A DNA stretch of 10,000 bases, taken from the NCBI GenBank assembly GCA_034096865.1, contig JAWQFJ010001804.1, forward strand, positions 1-10,000. Direction: 5' to 3'. The translations under genes and the position numbers were made by a program. The DNA comes from Theodoxus fluviatilis. Lineage: Eukaryota; Mollusca; Gastropoda; Cycloneritida; Neritidae. Positions 1 to 7,446 of this stretch are shown one piece after another. The notes beneath the pieces were generated by a model, which saw only the letters and a list, made by a program, of their open reading frames with translations, was not told the DNA's origin and made no database searches. Each line of letters starts with the position of its first letter. The first letter of the stretch is position 1.

Positions 1-186
1 GCGGCCGACGACCCAGTAGTAAAGAAAGTTACGCAATTACAAATTTGAAATATGGTACATCCTTTAGGTGAGTTTACAACCAGTGTGGTTAAAACAACGT
101 CTAAACTATATATTTACTATAATACCGTAGTGAATTAAGATTAAATGCAGTAAATATGTACATAAGTTAAAAGTGGTTTGTTGTAG
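1..186 (-). other. Probable 3' untranslated region of the LINE element
   Basis: This AT-rich stretch lies just downstream, on the minus strand, of the TAG stop of the reverse transcriptase frame. I see no AATAAA on the minus strand, no poly-A run and no target-site duplication, so the element's end is probably beyond the window. Nothing else is recognisable in it. Confidence 0.45.
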
Positions 187-2350
187 CTAAGGTACAGAGT
201 CCATTTCCTGTATTTTCCGTGATCGCCGTTCAAAGGCATAAAAAATGTACATTGAAATGTCTCTCGTCTTCTCAGCATCTTTTCCATTAATCAGACGTGT
301 CAGGTCCATATAATCTGGATTCGGAAAATATTTTGCCAAGTATTTTTGTCTGATGTCACAATACATCCGGCAATTCCTTAAAAAGTGTATTTCAGATTCA
401 GTTTCATTGCAGAATGGACAGTTCATGGTAAAGTTAGGATCATGCCTACATCGTGCATTGCTTCGTAGTTCATTACATCCCAAACGAAAACGGATGAAGG
501 CATCACGGAATTTCTTAATGTTAATAAAAGACAAGTATTTTTCACATTCAAAAGCTGCTTTAAAGGAGCGATAAAAGGCAAATCTGTTGCTTGAACTAAG
601 GGCTGAACTCCACTCTTGTAAGAAGCAGTCTCGCAGTCGTTGCTTAAGATGCCTCATAGTACTTCTCTCATTTACACTTTCACCGTTGTACCATAAGTAC
701 GAGAAGCCCAGTTTTCCCAAGCAACTTTCCATGAGTTTCGCCCAGTTGAGTTCATCAGGTATACGGGAGCGAGTGAGCATGACATAAGCTTGCTTGACAA
801 TCCTACTGTCAGGCATTTTGCACAGTCGTATCCAAAATTTTACTGCCTGAAGAGTGGTGGTGATAAAAAGGGGGTATCTACCGAGTTCTCCGTAGCACAG
901 ATTGTTGGGGGATTTCAGGTCGACGCCCAGAAAGCGCTTGCAGGCGAACATGTGCGCCGTTTCAATATTACGCCTTTTGGTCAATCCCCATAGCTGAGAC
1001 CCGTATAGCAACGACGGTAACACCTGAGCATCGAACAATTTAAAAAACACAGTCGCGCTCTGAGAATGCAAGTTTCTCATTGTTCGTACCAGATGCAGAG
1101 TTTTTTGCTTTGCTCTAACTATCTGGTTCTCAAGGCCTATTGCCAGCGACATTTTCGTGGTGAAAACAAAACCAAGATACTTATATCTATTCACCACTTC
1201 TAAAGATTTGGTACCTATGGTCCACCGTTCGTTTCTGCCCAGAAACCCTCCTTTCCTAAAAACCATCACCTTTGTCTTTTCACTGTTAACAGTGAGACCA
1301 AGGTGACTGGAGGCAGTGCTGAGATTGTCCAGTTGGCGCTGTAGGCCAGCTGGGGTGGTCGATAACAAAACGACATCATCGGCGAACAGTAAAGAAAAGA
1401 GTTCTTCCTTTCCGGGAAGTAACTGCACCCCATGACGTCCATTTTTCCGAATGAAGTCAGCCATGTAAGTGATGTACAAACAAAAAAGGATCGGCGACTC
1501 TACTGACCCTTGCTTTACGCCAAGAGGACAGTCAAAGGGATCCGAAAGACTATTACCCCAGCGTACACTGGCCTCAACATGAGCATACACGGCTTTGAGC
1601 ATATTTACAAATTTGGTAGAGAGGCCAAGCTTTGTTAAAATATTCCACAGGCATGAACGGTTGACAGAGTCGAACGCCTTCTCGAAATCTACAAAGGCTG
1701 CGTACAGTTTGCCGCGACCTTCACCATAGATGTGTTTCACAACAATGGAATACAGAGTGAATATATGGTCAATTGTGGAATGACCCATTCTAAAACCGGC
1801 TTGTTCAAAACTGAATTTGTTCTCTTCCTCCGCCCAAAATCGTAAGCGGTTTGTAAGGATGGACAGAAACAGTTTACTAACATTGCTTAGCAGTGAGATC
1901 CCTCTATAGTTATGGGGTTTCAACTTATCGCCAGACTTAAAAATGGGTGTGATGATTGCCCGACACCAGTTCCGAGGAAAGTACTGTTGTTGGAACATGA
2001 CAGAGAACAATTTAGCAAGAAATGGAGCTATACAGTTGCCCGCCAGTTTCAAATAGTCCCCAGGGATGTCGTCCCAACCGGGAGCTTTGCCAGAGCTCAT
2101 TCTTGAGATGGCGCACCGGACTTCATCTACAGAAATAGGGGCATCCAGTTCATCATGTAAAATACCCGCACTCTCCTCGGGAATCACTTCATAAGTTAGT
2201 GTTCGGTTAAACAAATTGTGAAAGTACTTGTGCCAAGCCTGTACATCTATGGGAGGGCGTACGACTCTCTGGTTTGCGGCTCTCCTTACCAGGGACCAGA
2301 ATCGAGATGGGTTTTTAACATTTTTTATGAGTGTTTCGCATGTGGTTCTA
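1..2350 (-). mobile_element. 5'-truncated non-LTR (LINE-type) retrotransposon
   Basis: This is the body of a retrotransposon transcribed on the minus strand. It is defined by the long reverse transcriptase frame at 187-2382 and, downstream of its TAG stop, an AT-rich stretch (1-186) that should be 3' untranslated sequence. No poly-A or short-repeat tail is visible before the window edge, so the 3' end lies outside. On the 5' side, recognisable reverse transcriptase linker sequence begins only around 2330-2350, and no apurinic-type endonuclease or ORF1 precedes it, which fits the usual 5' truncation of target-primed reverse transcription. The right boundary is approximate. I see no integrase, protease or RNase H that would suggest an LTR element. 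The clade cannot be fixed without the endonuclease; the lack of RNase H and the C-terminal zinc motif fit the broad Jockey/CR1/L2/Rex assemblage. The element lies downstream of the last Ig exon and in the same sense. Confidence 0.82.
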
Positions 2351-2382
2351 TAGTGCAACGGAGCAGGCCAGCGCCGGGGCAT
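187..2382 (-). CDS. Reverse transcriptase ORF of a LINE-type element (N-terminally truncated)
   Basis: This 731-codon frame encodes an RNA-dependent DNA polymerase that would copy the element's RNA at a nicked target. Motifs seen in order: GKAPGWDDIP (residues 98-107), PIFKSGD with NYRGISLL (146-165), QAGFRMGHSTID (194-205), motif A DFEKAFDS with catalytic Asp232, motif B GVKQGSVESPILF (288-300; a variant of the usual GxxQGxxLSP), motif C FADD with Asp335 and Asp336, motif D LGLTVNSEKTK (361-371) and motif E YKYLG (400-404). A CCHC zinc motif follows near the C terminus: C655-x2-C658-x7-H666-x4-C671. There is no internal stop or frameshift, so the copy is young or conserved. The endonuclease usual in this class is missing. 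The Met at 2382 is probably not a native start: the first 15 or so residues look like flanking sequence, and an in-frame TGA lies at 2401-2403. Without endonuclease the copy could move only with help from another element. Confidence 0.9.
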   Translation of the reverse strand: MPRRWPAPLHYRTTCETLIKNVKNPSRFWSLVRRAANQRVVRPPIDVQAWHKYFHNLFNRTLTYEVIPEESAGILHDELDAPISVDEVRCAISRMSSGKAPGWDDIPGDYLKLAGNCIAPFLAKLFSVMFQQQYFPRNWCRAIITPIFKSGDKLKPHNYRGISLLSNVSKLFLSILTNRLRFWAEEENKFSFEQAGFRMGHSTIDHIFTLYSIVVKHIYGEGRGKLYAAFVDFEKAFDSVNRSCLWNILTKLGLSTKFVNMLKAVYAHVEASVRWGNSLSDPFDCPLGVKQGSVESPILFCLYITYMADFIRKNGRHGVQLLPGKEELFSLLFADDVVLLSTTPAGLQRQLDNLSTASSHLGLTVNSEKTKVMVFRKGGFLGRNERWTIGTKSLEVVNRYKYLGFVFTTKMSLAIGLENQIVRAKQKTLHLVRTMRNLHSQSATVFFKLFDAQVLPSLLYGSQLWGLTKRRNIETAHMFACKRFLGVDLKSPNNLCYGELGRYPLFITTTLQAVKFWIRLCKMPDSRIVKQAYVMLTRSRIPDELNWAKLMESCLGKLGFSYLWYNGESVNERSTMRHLKQRLRDCFLQEWSSALSSSNRFAFYRSFKAAFECEKYLSFINIKKFRDAFIRFRLGCNELRSNARCRHDPNFTMNCPFCNETESEIHFLRNCRMYCDIRQKYLAKYFPNPDYMDLTRLINGKDAEKTRDISMYIFYAFERRSRKIQEMDSVP

Positions 2383-2459
2383 CTCTGCCCTTGGGCCCCG
2401 TCACCTCAGCCAACCTCTCCACCCAGTCCACCTCCACCACCTCGGCCTCCTCAGGTATT
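2345..2459. other. Unassigned GC-rich segment between LINE and microsatellite
   Basis: About 115 bases, clearly more GC-rich than the surroundings, join the truncated 5' end of the LINE to the compound microsatellite. On the minus strand the microsatellite ends as a CT tract followed by CAG at 2462-2460, which has the look of a 3' splice site. One minus-strand frame then stays open for about 36 codons with an acidic start (IPEEAEVVEVDWVERL) until a TAG at 2348-2350. Read in the phase that the upstream Ig exon would impose, it meets a TGA at 2401-2403 after about 18 residues. I recognise no family. It may be a host fragment at the insertion point, an upstream piece of the LINE put out of frame, or a decayed exon. 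Confidence 0.3.
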
Positions 2460-2461
2460 CT

Positions 2462-2476
2462 GAGAGAGAGAGAGAT

Positions 2477-2526
<50 letters not shown>

Positions 2527-2824
2527 GGGGGGGGGCGGGCAGACAGACAGACAGACAGACACAGACAGACACAGACAGAGGCAGACACAGAAAGAGACAC
2601 ATAGATAGACAGTGAAAGAGAGAGAGAGAGAGACAGAGGGAGACAGAGAGAGAGAGACAGAGAGAGAGACATAGATACAGAGAGAGACAGAGAGAGACAC
2701 AGAGAGAGACACAGAGAAAGACAGAGAGAGAGAGAGAGAAAGAAACAGTGAGAGAGAGAGAGAGAGACAGAAAGAGAGAGAGAGACAGATAGATTGACAG
2801 ACAGAAAGAAAGAAAGAAAGAAAA

Positions 2825-2869
<45 letters not shown>

Positions 2870-2913
2870 CAGAAAAGAGACAGACAGACAAAAAGAAAGA
2901 AAGAGACAGAAAA

Positions 2914-2944
<31 letters not shown>

Positions 2945-2989
2945 AAAAGAAAGAAAGAGACAGACAAAAAGAAAGAGAGAGAGAGAGAT
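2462..2989. repeat. Compound GA / GACA / GAAA microsatellite
   Basis: About 530 bases in which the plus strand is almost wholly purine apart from the C of GACA units. Sub-blocks run from (GA)n, through a G10 run at 2526-2535, then GACA-rich sequence (2540-2590), mixed GAGACA units, GAAA blocks near 2805-2822, and back to (GA)n. A 26-base word beginning cagacaaaaagaaag occurs at 2885-2910 and again at 2939-2964, an offset of 54 bases, so larger units have duplicated inside the tract. The many apparent open frames here (poly Arg-Glu on plus, poly Ser-Leu on minus) are low-complexity artefacts. Confidence 0.95.
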
Positions 2990-3199
2990 ATTCTAAATGA
3001 GAGAATTCACGCGGCTCTTACAGGATTAAGATGATTTTTTATGTGCGTGACAAACGGACGTTATGACGGATTTAATTCTGCTAAATGTATCCGTCAAAAC
3101 GAAAAGATGTGATTTTGAATTTACAAACAAGTAACTATTTGAATGCACGGTGTAATAGAAGATGAAAGTAAAATGAGAAATCAACTGTGCAGCACTCAC
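2990..3199 (-). other. Start of intron after Ig exon 5
   Basis: From the donor gtgagt at 3199 the intron runs leftward through about 200 bases of AT-rich sequence with nothing recognisable, into the compound microsatellite. Since the exon ends on a good donor in phase 1 and no in-phase exon is seen at 1-2989, this intron probably contains the microsatellite and the LINE. Confidence 0.6.
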
Positions 3200-3472
3200 A
3201 GCGGACGGTGAGGCTGACGTCAGCAGTCTGGGTGTAGCCCAGGACGTGGAAGGCGGAGCAGACACAGGAACCCTGGTCCCCCCTGCCTGCAGTGAACGCC
3301 AGTCTGATGACGTCACCCTGTGACGTGTTTCTGTGACGTGGACAGGCCGAGGTCACGCTGCTGACTGGAGGGTTGCCTCCAGTGACCTCACAGATCAGAC
3401 TGAGGTCTTGTCCCTCTGTTACCACCAATTCCACCGGCAAGCCTTTGATGACTGGGAGACCAGGTGGAGGGT
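3200..3472 (-). CDS. Ig-like domain 4 with altered core (exon 5)
   Basis: This 273-base, phase 1-1 exon has acceptor ctgcattttcag and donor T|gtgagt. It encodes 91 residues: a YPPPG start, VVTEGQDLSLICEVTGGNP with B-strand Cys28, and RGDQGSCVCSAFHVLG with F-strand Cys72, ending SLTVR. The length equals that of domain 3. The usual DxGxYxC reads D66-x-G68-x-Cys70-x-Cys72, so Tyr is replaced by Cys. The position of the C-strand Trp is taken by or close to Cys44. A second disulfide Cys44-Cys70 is therefore plausible. One N-glycosylation site (NTS, 49-51) is present. The trailing T would again make Tyr or a similar residue with the next exon, which must lie left of the window. Confidence 0.87.
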
Positions 3473-4333
3473 CTGAAAATGCAGAATAAGTGTACATGTA
3501 GAGCATGTGACGAATGCACATTTTCATCTGTGCGTGTGAAAAAAAAATTTGTTGGACTTTAAAGCTCTAAAAAGTTAAAGACAAAAAAAATGTCTTTGTG
3601 AAAGAACTCTTACGATTTACATCAGCAGAACCTTCAGGTGATGTACATGTATGCATGTTGTCAGAGGGGCACGTGTTTAAAAAATATTGCATTTCGATTT
3701 GATTTAGTCCTGTTCAGTAAACTTCTATATATCAATCTGCAAAACATCCACCAGATTTGTTTTACCCTCGTCACATTTGGGTTAGTGTAGATATGTTTCC
3801 ACCCGTGTAAAATCAGTCCTATTCCTTACATTTAAAACGTAGTTTACAGGAAAGTTTCTTTCTTAAGAACACAACAGATAGGCGTTGATAATATATAGTA
3901 GTTTTTTTACACACTGTCTAGCATTTTTCATTTTTTCTCAATGTAGACGAGGCTTAGCCAGTATTGATTCCATGCTACCTTAACCTAAAACGTTAAAATA
4001 TGATAAGATGTCAGTATTAAAAGAAAGAAAACATAAAATACAGAGACACTTCAGCATGATAGAGACTTTTCTCTCCATCTGGTCTGCATCATATGAAATT
4101 CCCTCTTCCGTGCCATATATCTGGTACGGCGGTCTGCACAAACAATCTTGTAACTACAGGCGTAAGTTACATAGAGGCGAGCCGTTTGCAAACATAGGCT
4201 GGTATCAGCATGTGTCAACATTTGATATGCAGATGCAAACGCTGTCAAATGTAGACAAGCGTTGACACCAACCTAGGCTTGCAAATACTTTGCAAGTCGC
4301 TCAACACAAGAAACTTCTCCCTGCTGGTCTTAC
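3473..4333 (-). other. Intron between Ig exons 4 and 5
   Basis: 861 bases from donor gtaaga (4333) to acceptor ctgcattttcag (3473). It is AT-rich and unique in look, with short A runs near 3541-3547 and 3582-3589. I see no gene, repeat or RNA in it. Confidence 0.78.
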
Positions 4334-4606
4334 ACTGGACGTTTAGTGTGAAGTTAGTCGAATGCCGCCCTGCGGAGTTCGAGGCGATGCAAGCAATGGT
4401 CTGTAAGTCTCCTTCGCTTCTGTTGGCAGTGAGTGTCAGGGACTCAGTGGTCATTGAGGAGTTTACACTGGTCCTCCTGACTTGACCTTCTCGAGACCAC
4501 GCCACAGTGGGCAGAGGAAAGCCCCAGGCCTCACAGGTCAGGGTCACTGAGCCACCCTCCCTCACGGTCAAGTCTTTGCGGCCAACCGACATTGCAGTAG
4601 GAACAA
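4334..4606 (-). CDS. Ig domain 3, I-set type (exon 4)
   Basis: This 273-base, phase 1-1 exon has acceptor atgtttgcag and donor T|gtaaga. It is the most canonical Ig domain of the set, 91 residues long: VREGGSVTLTCEAWGFPLP with B-strand Cys25, C-strand Trp37 in VAWSREGQ, LTLTANRSEGDLQTIACIAS with F-strand Cys73, then NSAGRHSTNFTLNVQ. That NSxG followed by a regular G strand is typical of I-set domains in adhesion and recognition receptors. The normal Tyr two residues before the second cysteine is Ile71 here. Asn-x-Ser/Thr sites at 49, 62 and 85 could carry N-glycans if the protein is extracellular. The exon's split last codon joins AC of the next to give Tyr, forming a VQYPPP linker. Confidence 0.92.
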
Positions 4607-4697
4607 CTGCAAACATTATATAGGATGAAATTTAGAGACGTTTGTCAAAACACATACATACACACATATACGCATACGCACACACATACACGCGCGC

Positions 4698-4795
<98 letters not shown>

Positions 4796-5306
4796 GTAAT
4801 ACTGCCACCACCGCCATGTACGTACAGGACATGTCTTGAGTAAGATAAGTGGCTTGATGGGAAATAAATACATGCATTGGAGATAGCTGAAGATATTAAG
4901 CAGAAAACACTGAGAAAAGACGACAACGGCACTTTATAAGATGTAGAAGATATATTTTTCATTAAATCGGACCTGAAGTGACAAAATAAATCAAAGTGGA
5001 ACTGAAGAGAGAAAACCAAGACTCTTGAGAATGTGGTAGATCAGAAGACTCATCTCAAATGTTCATGTCATTTCTATTGTTCTTTTTTTAATATTCCTGT
5101 TGTTACTTTTGTTTTCAACCACGTCATCGTCGCTTTTATTCTTCTTACAATTGCTTCTGCCATTGCTATTGCAGATGCATCACCGATGGCATTGTTTTTG
5201 TTGGTGTTTTTGACAGTCATTATTTGTGTTTCTGTATTTGTTCCTACTGCCGCTGCTGTTACAAAGATTGTCTAAGCTCACTTGTCCAAAAGTATTAAAA
5301 GTTCAC
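4607..5306 (-). other. Intron between Ig exons 3 and 4
   Basis: 700 bases between donor gtgaac (5306) and acceptor atgtttgcag (4607). It contains the CA/TA-GA microsatellite at 4649-4793. The part around 5085-5275 is rich in imperfect TTG, CTG and TTC triplets and may be an eroded trinucleotide repeat. An 80-codon plus-strand frame at 5033-5275 there is hydrophobic but has no family features and lies opposite the gene. Confidence 0.72.
4649..4793. repeat. CA/TA-rich stretch running into a (GA)n microsatellite
   Basis: A mixed ACACATACA region with a CGCGCGCG core (about 4649-4701) leads into 92 bases of nearly pure AG/GA (4702-4793), broken by one GGG near 4735. Purines are on the plus strand, so the Ig gene's transcript would carry (CU)n here. 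The poly Arg-Glu and poly Ser-Leu frames across it are artefacts. Confidence 0.96.
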
Positions 5307-5454
5307 CTTGCACTTCGCAGAGCTTAGGACTGATGCTGAGGGAATAGCTGGGGAAGGCTGACCATCGGACAGAGCAGGATGCATGTCCACTTCTGGTCAC
5401 TGTCCCTGTCACACTGCCCGTATGGCTGGACCCCACAGTCAGGGAACTGGAGTC
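5307..5454 (-). CDS. Ig-like domain 2, second half (exon 3)
   Basis: This 148-base exon enters in phase 0 after aatttcag and leaves in phase 1 at CAAG|gtgaac. It encodes residues 42-90 of domain 2: DSSSLTVGSSHTGSVTGTV, then SGHASCSVRW with the likely F-strand Cys68, and SLSISPKLCEVQ. The frame has no stop, and the closing G joins TT of the next exon to make Val. Cys26 to Cys68 is only 42 residues, short for an Ig fold. Cys87 in the last strand could pair with Cys13 near the start. There is no C-strand Trp; a Trp at 72 follows the F-strand cysteine instead. The short exon was below the size at which a simple ORF search shows it; the joins reveal it. Confidence 0.7.
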
Positions 5455-5784
5455 CTGAAATTCCGTTTTAAATTAGGAAGCGAAGATATAAAAACTCTAC
5501 AACTAATTGATCATCTTTTTTACAGTAATCCGTTTTCGTGACGGAGGAAACGTTTGTATGGAATGACGGAAGGAAGCAACACATACTTTAGTTACTACAC
5601 TGCAATTTTCGCGACCTTCTGTACAAGGAAACTGGTCCTCAACGTTATGTTAGCATATTCACAAACTAAATCATCAGGCTCCGTATTCCAGAATGGTCTG
5701 CTTTTTCCCCTTGCTAGAGATGCATTAACGAATCGTCGACACAAGCAAATTTAACATGAACAATTTAATTTCAGTGGCTGATAC

Positions 5785-6686
5785 GGAAGGAGGAGGAATG
5801 TGAGGTAGAGGAGGAATGAAAGGAAGCGATGGAATGAGAGAAAGAAGAGGAATTGGAGGAGGAGGAATGAGAGGAGAAGGAGGAGTGGGAGGAGGAGGAC
5901 GAGCAGGAGGACGAGCAGGAGGGTATCAGGAGGAGGAGAAGGAGGAGGAAAGGAAGAAGGAAAGGAAGGAGAAGGAGAAGGAGGAGGAGGAGGAGGAGGA
6001 GCAGGAGGAGGAGGAGGAGAGGAGGAGGAGGAGCAGGAGGAGCAGGAGGAGCAGGAGGAGCAGGAGGAGCAGGAGGAGCAGGAGGAGCAGGAGGAGCAGG
6101 AGGACCAGGAGGAGCAGGAGCAGGAGGAGGAGGAGGAGGAGGAGGAGGAGGAGGAGGAGCAGGAGGAGGAGGAGGAGCAGGAGGAGGAGGAGCAGGAGGA
6201 GGGAAGAAGGAGGTGGTAGGTGGAAGAGGGAGGAGGAGGAGGAGGGAAGGAGGAGGAGGAAGGAGGAGGAGGGAAGAAGGAGGAGGGAAGGAGGAAGAGG
6301 AGGAGGAGGAGGAGGAGGAAGAGGAGAAGGAGGAAGAGGAGAGGAGGAGGAGGAGGAGGAGGGAGGAGGAGGAGTAGGAGGAGGAGGAGGAGGAGGAGAA
6401 GGAGGAGGAGGAGGAGAAGGAGGAGGAGGGAGGAGGAGGATGAGGAGGAGGAGGAGGAGGAGGAGGAGGAGGAAGAAGAGGAGAAGGAGGAGAAGGAGCA
6501 TGAAGAGGAGCAGAAGGAGGAGCAGGAGGAGCAGGAGGAGAAAGAAGGAGAAGGAGGAGCAGGAGGAGGAGGAGGAGAAAGAGGAGGAGGAGGAGGAGGA
6601 GGAGGAGGAGGAGGAGGAGGAGGAGGAGGAGGAGGAGGAGGAGGAGCAGGAGCAGGAGGAGCAGGAGCAGGAGGAGGAGGAGGAGA

Positions 6687-6731
<45 letters not shown>

Positions 6732-7142
6732 GAAGGAGGAGGAGGAAGAGGGAAGGAGGAGGAGAGAAGGAGGAGGAGAAGGAGGAGGAGTTAAGGAGGA
6801 AGAGGAGGGACGGAGGTAGGAAGGGAAGATGGAAGGAGGAGGAGGGAAGGAGGAGGAGGGAAGGAGGAGGAGGGAAGGAGGAGGAGGGAAGGAGGAGGAG
6901 GAGAGAAGGAGGAGGAGGACGGAAGGAGGTGAAGGGAAGGAGGAGATGTGAAGGAGGAGGAGAAGGAGGAGGAGGGAAGGAGGAAGAGGAAAGGAAGAGG
7001 AGGGAAGGAGGAGGAGGAGAAGGAGGAGTAAGGGAAGAAGAGGAGGGAAGAAGGAGGAGGAGGGAAGGAGGAGTAGGGAAGGAGGAGGAGGGAAGGAGGA
7101 GTAGGGAAGGAGGAGGAGGGAATAAGGAGGAGGGAAGGAGGA
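5785..7142. repeat. 1.36-kb GGA/GAA polypurine tract
   Basis: A degenerate trinucleotide-based tract with purines on the plus strand and almost no pyrimidines apart from scattered C and T. Sub-blocks differ. A 9-base unit aggaggagc repeats around 6020-6130. Nearly pure GGA runs through about 6581-6646. The last 300 bases (about 6830-7142) carry a 17-18 base unit in which two or three GGA are followed by GGGAAGGA. Such layered units suggest repeated slippage and unequal exchange. The sequence should readily form purine triplexes (H-DNA) and GGA-type quadruplexes. Very long frames cross it on both strands (poly Glu/Gly/Arg on plus, poly Ser/Leu/Pro on minus), including one of 542 codons. They are compositional artefacts. 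Confidence 0.96.
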
Positions 7143-7290
7143 TCATAATTATCGATTGTTGTGTTTGTTTCGTCCTGACGAAGGGTGTAATACTCGAAAC
7201 GTCGACCGTTTCGTCTCGTCTCACATGCTCGGACCAATATTTTTGTTTTAATCTTTTCAATCAATCCCGGGTTGCAGTTGTTTGTTATTG
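7143..7290 (+). other. Hairpin module with hammerhead-like words, possible retroelement remnant
   Basis: Immediately right of the GGA tract. It contains TTCGTC-CT-GACGAA (7169-7182), a perfect inverted repeat, and CGAAACG-TCGAC-CGTTTCG (7195-7213), a 7-bp stem with a 5-base loop. Read differently, the plus strand shows CTGACGA (7175-7181), a short stem GGGT/ACTC (7183-7186 with 7192-7195), GAAAC (7196-7200) and GTC (7201-7203). That is the order of core words in a hammerhead ribozyme: CUGANGA, stem II, GAAA, stem III, then NUH. Hammerheads are known from Penelope-like retroelements of marine animals. Here an extra A sits before stem II and no separate stem III is evident, so activity is doubtful. 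No retroelement protein is nearby. The strand given is that of the motif. Confidence 0.3.
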
Positions 7291-7324
7291 GTCAATATAT
7301 CAAAACACAAATTATGTAGCTTAC

Positions 7325-7446
7325 CACCAGAGTGAGGGTGGCAGCAGGAGATCCGACGTTGGTGAGAGAACAAGAAAGAGATGCAGGGCTGATGGCACGC
7401 TCAGAAACACACGTGCTGTCAAAAGTCAGGGGACCAGAGGGTAGTA
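7325..7446 (-). CDS. Ig-like domain 2, first half (exon 2)
   Basis: This 122-base exon has a strong acceptor (a T-rich tract then cag) and a donor GTG|gtaagc. It enters in phase 1 and leaves in phase 0. It encodes the first 41 residues of a 90-residue domain: VLPSGPLTFDSTC, then SPASLSCSLTNVG with a likely B-strand Cys26, and TLTLV at the end. Cys13 is an extra cysteine. The split falls in the middle of the fold, after the C strand, and the remaining strands come from the exon at 5454-5307. Joined in phase 0, the two halves sum to 270 bases, close to the 273 bases of the two undivided Ig exons downstream. That supports the model. Confidence 0.72.

Larger units (their letters stand above)
5455..7324 (-). 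other. Phase-0 intron splitting Ig domain 2
   Basis: 1,870 bases with donor GTG|gtaagc at 7324 and acceptor aatttcag at 5455, preceded by a branch-like CTAAT at about 5475-5480. More than 70 percent of it is the GGA polypurine tract (5785-7142), which is C/U-rich in the transcript. The hairpin module at 7169-7213 sits near its 5' end. The part at 5460-5784 is ordinary AT-rich sequence in which I see nothing. Confidence 0.7.

Noticed and set aside
353..993. Several plus-strand frames of 64-73 codons opposite the LINE
   Set aside because: They are antisense shadows of the reverse transcriptase frame, with no protein family features.
2882..2970. Repeated words with spacers as a possible CRISPR array
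   Set aside because: Only two copies within low-complexity microsatellite in a eukaryotic gene context; no spacer uniqueness and no cas genes.
2331..3000. Arg-Glu-rich plus-strand frames and Ser-Leu-rich minus-strand frames
   Set aside because: They are translations of the GA/GACA microsatellite and have no non-repetitive content of any length.
5033..5275. 80-codon plus-strand frame with a hydrophobic, membrane-like product
   Set aside because: T-rich sequence gives hydrophobic codons by default. It lies in an intron on the opposite strand with no family motif.
5816..7444. 542-codon plus-strand open frame and 444-codon minus-strand frame across the GGA tract
   Set aside because: Stops are nearly impossible in GGA/GAA triplet repeats on either strand. 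The products are poly Glu/Gly/Arg or Ser/Leu/Pro, and the frames run into a real minus-strand Ig exon.
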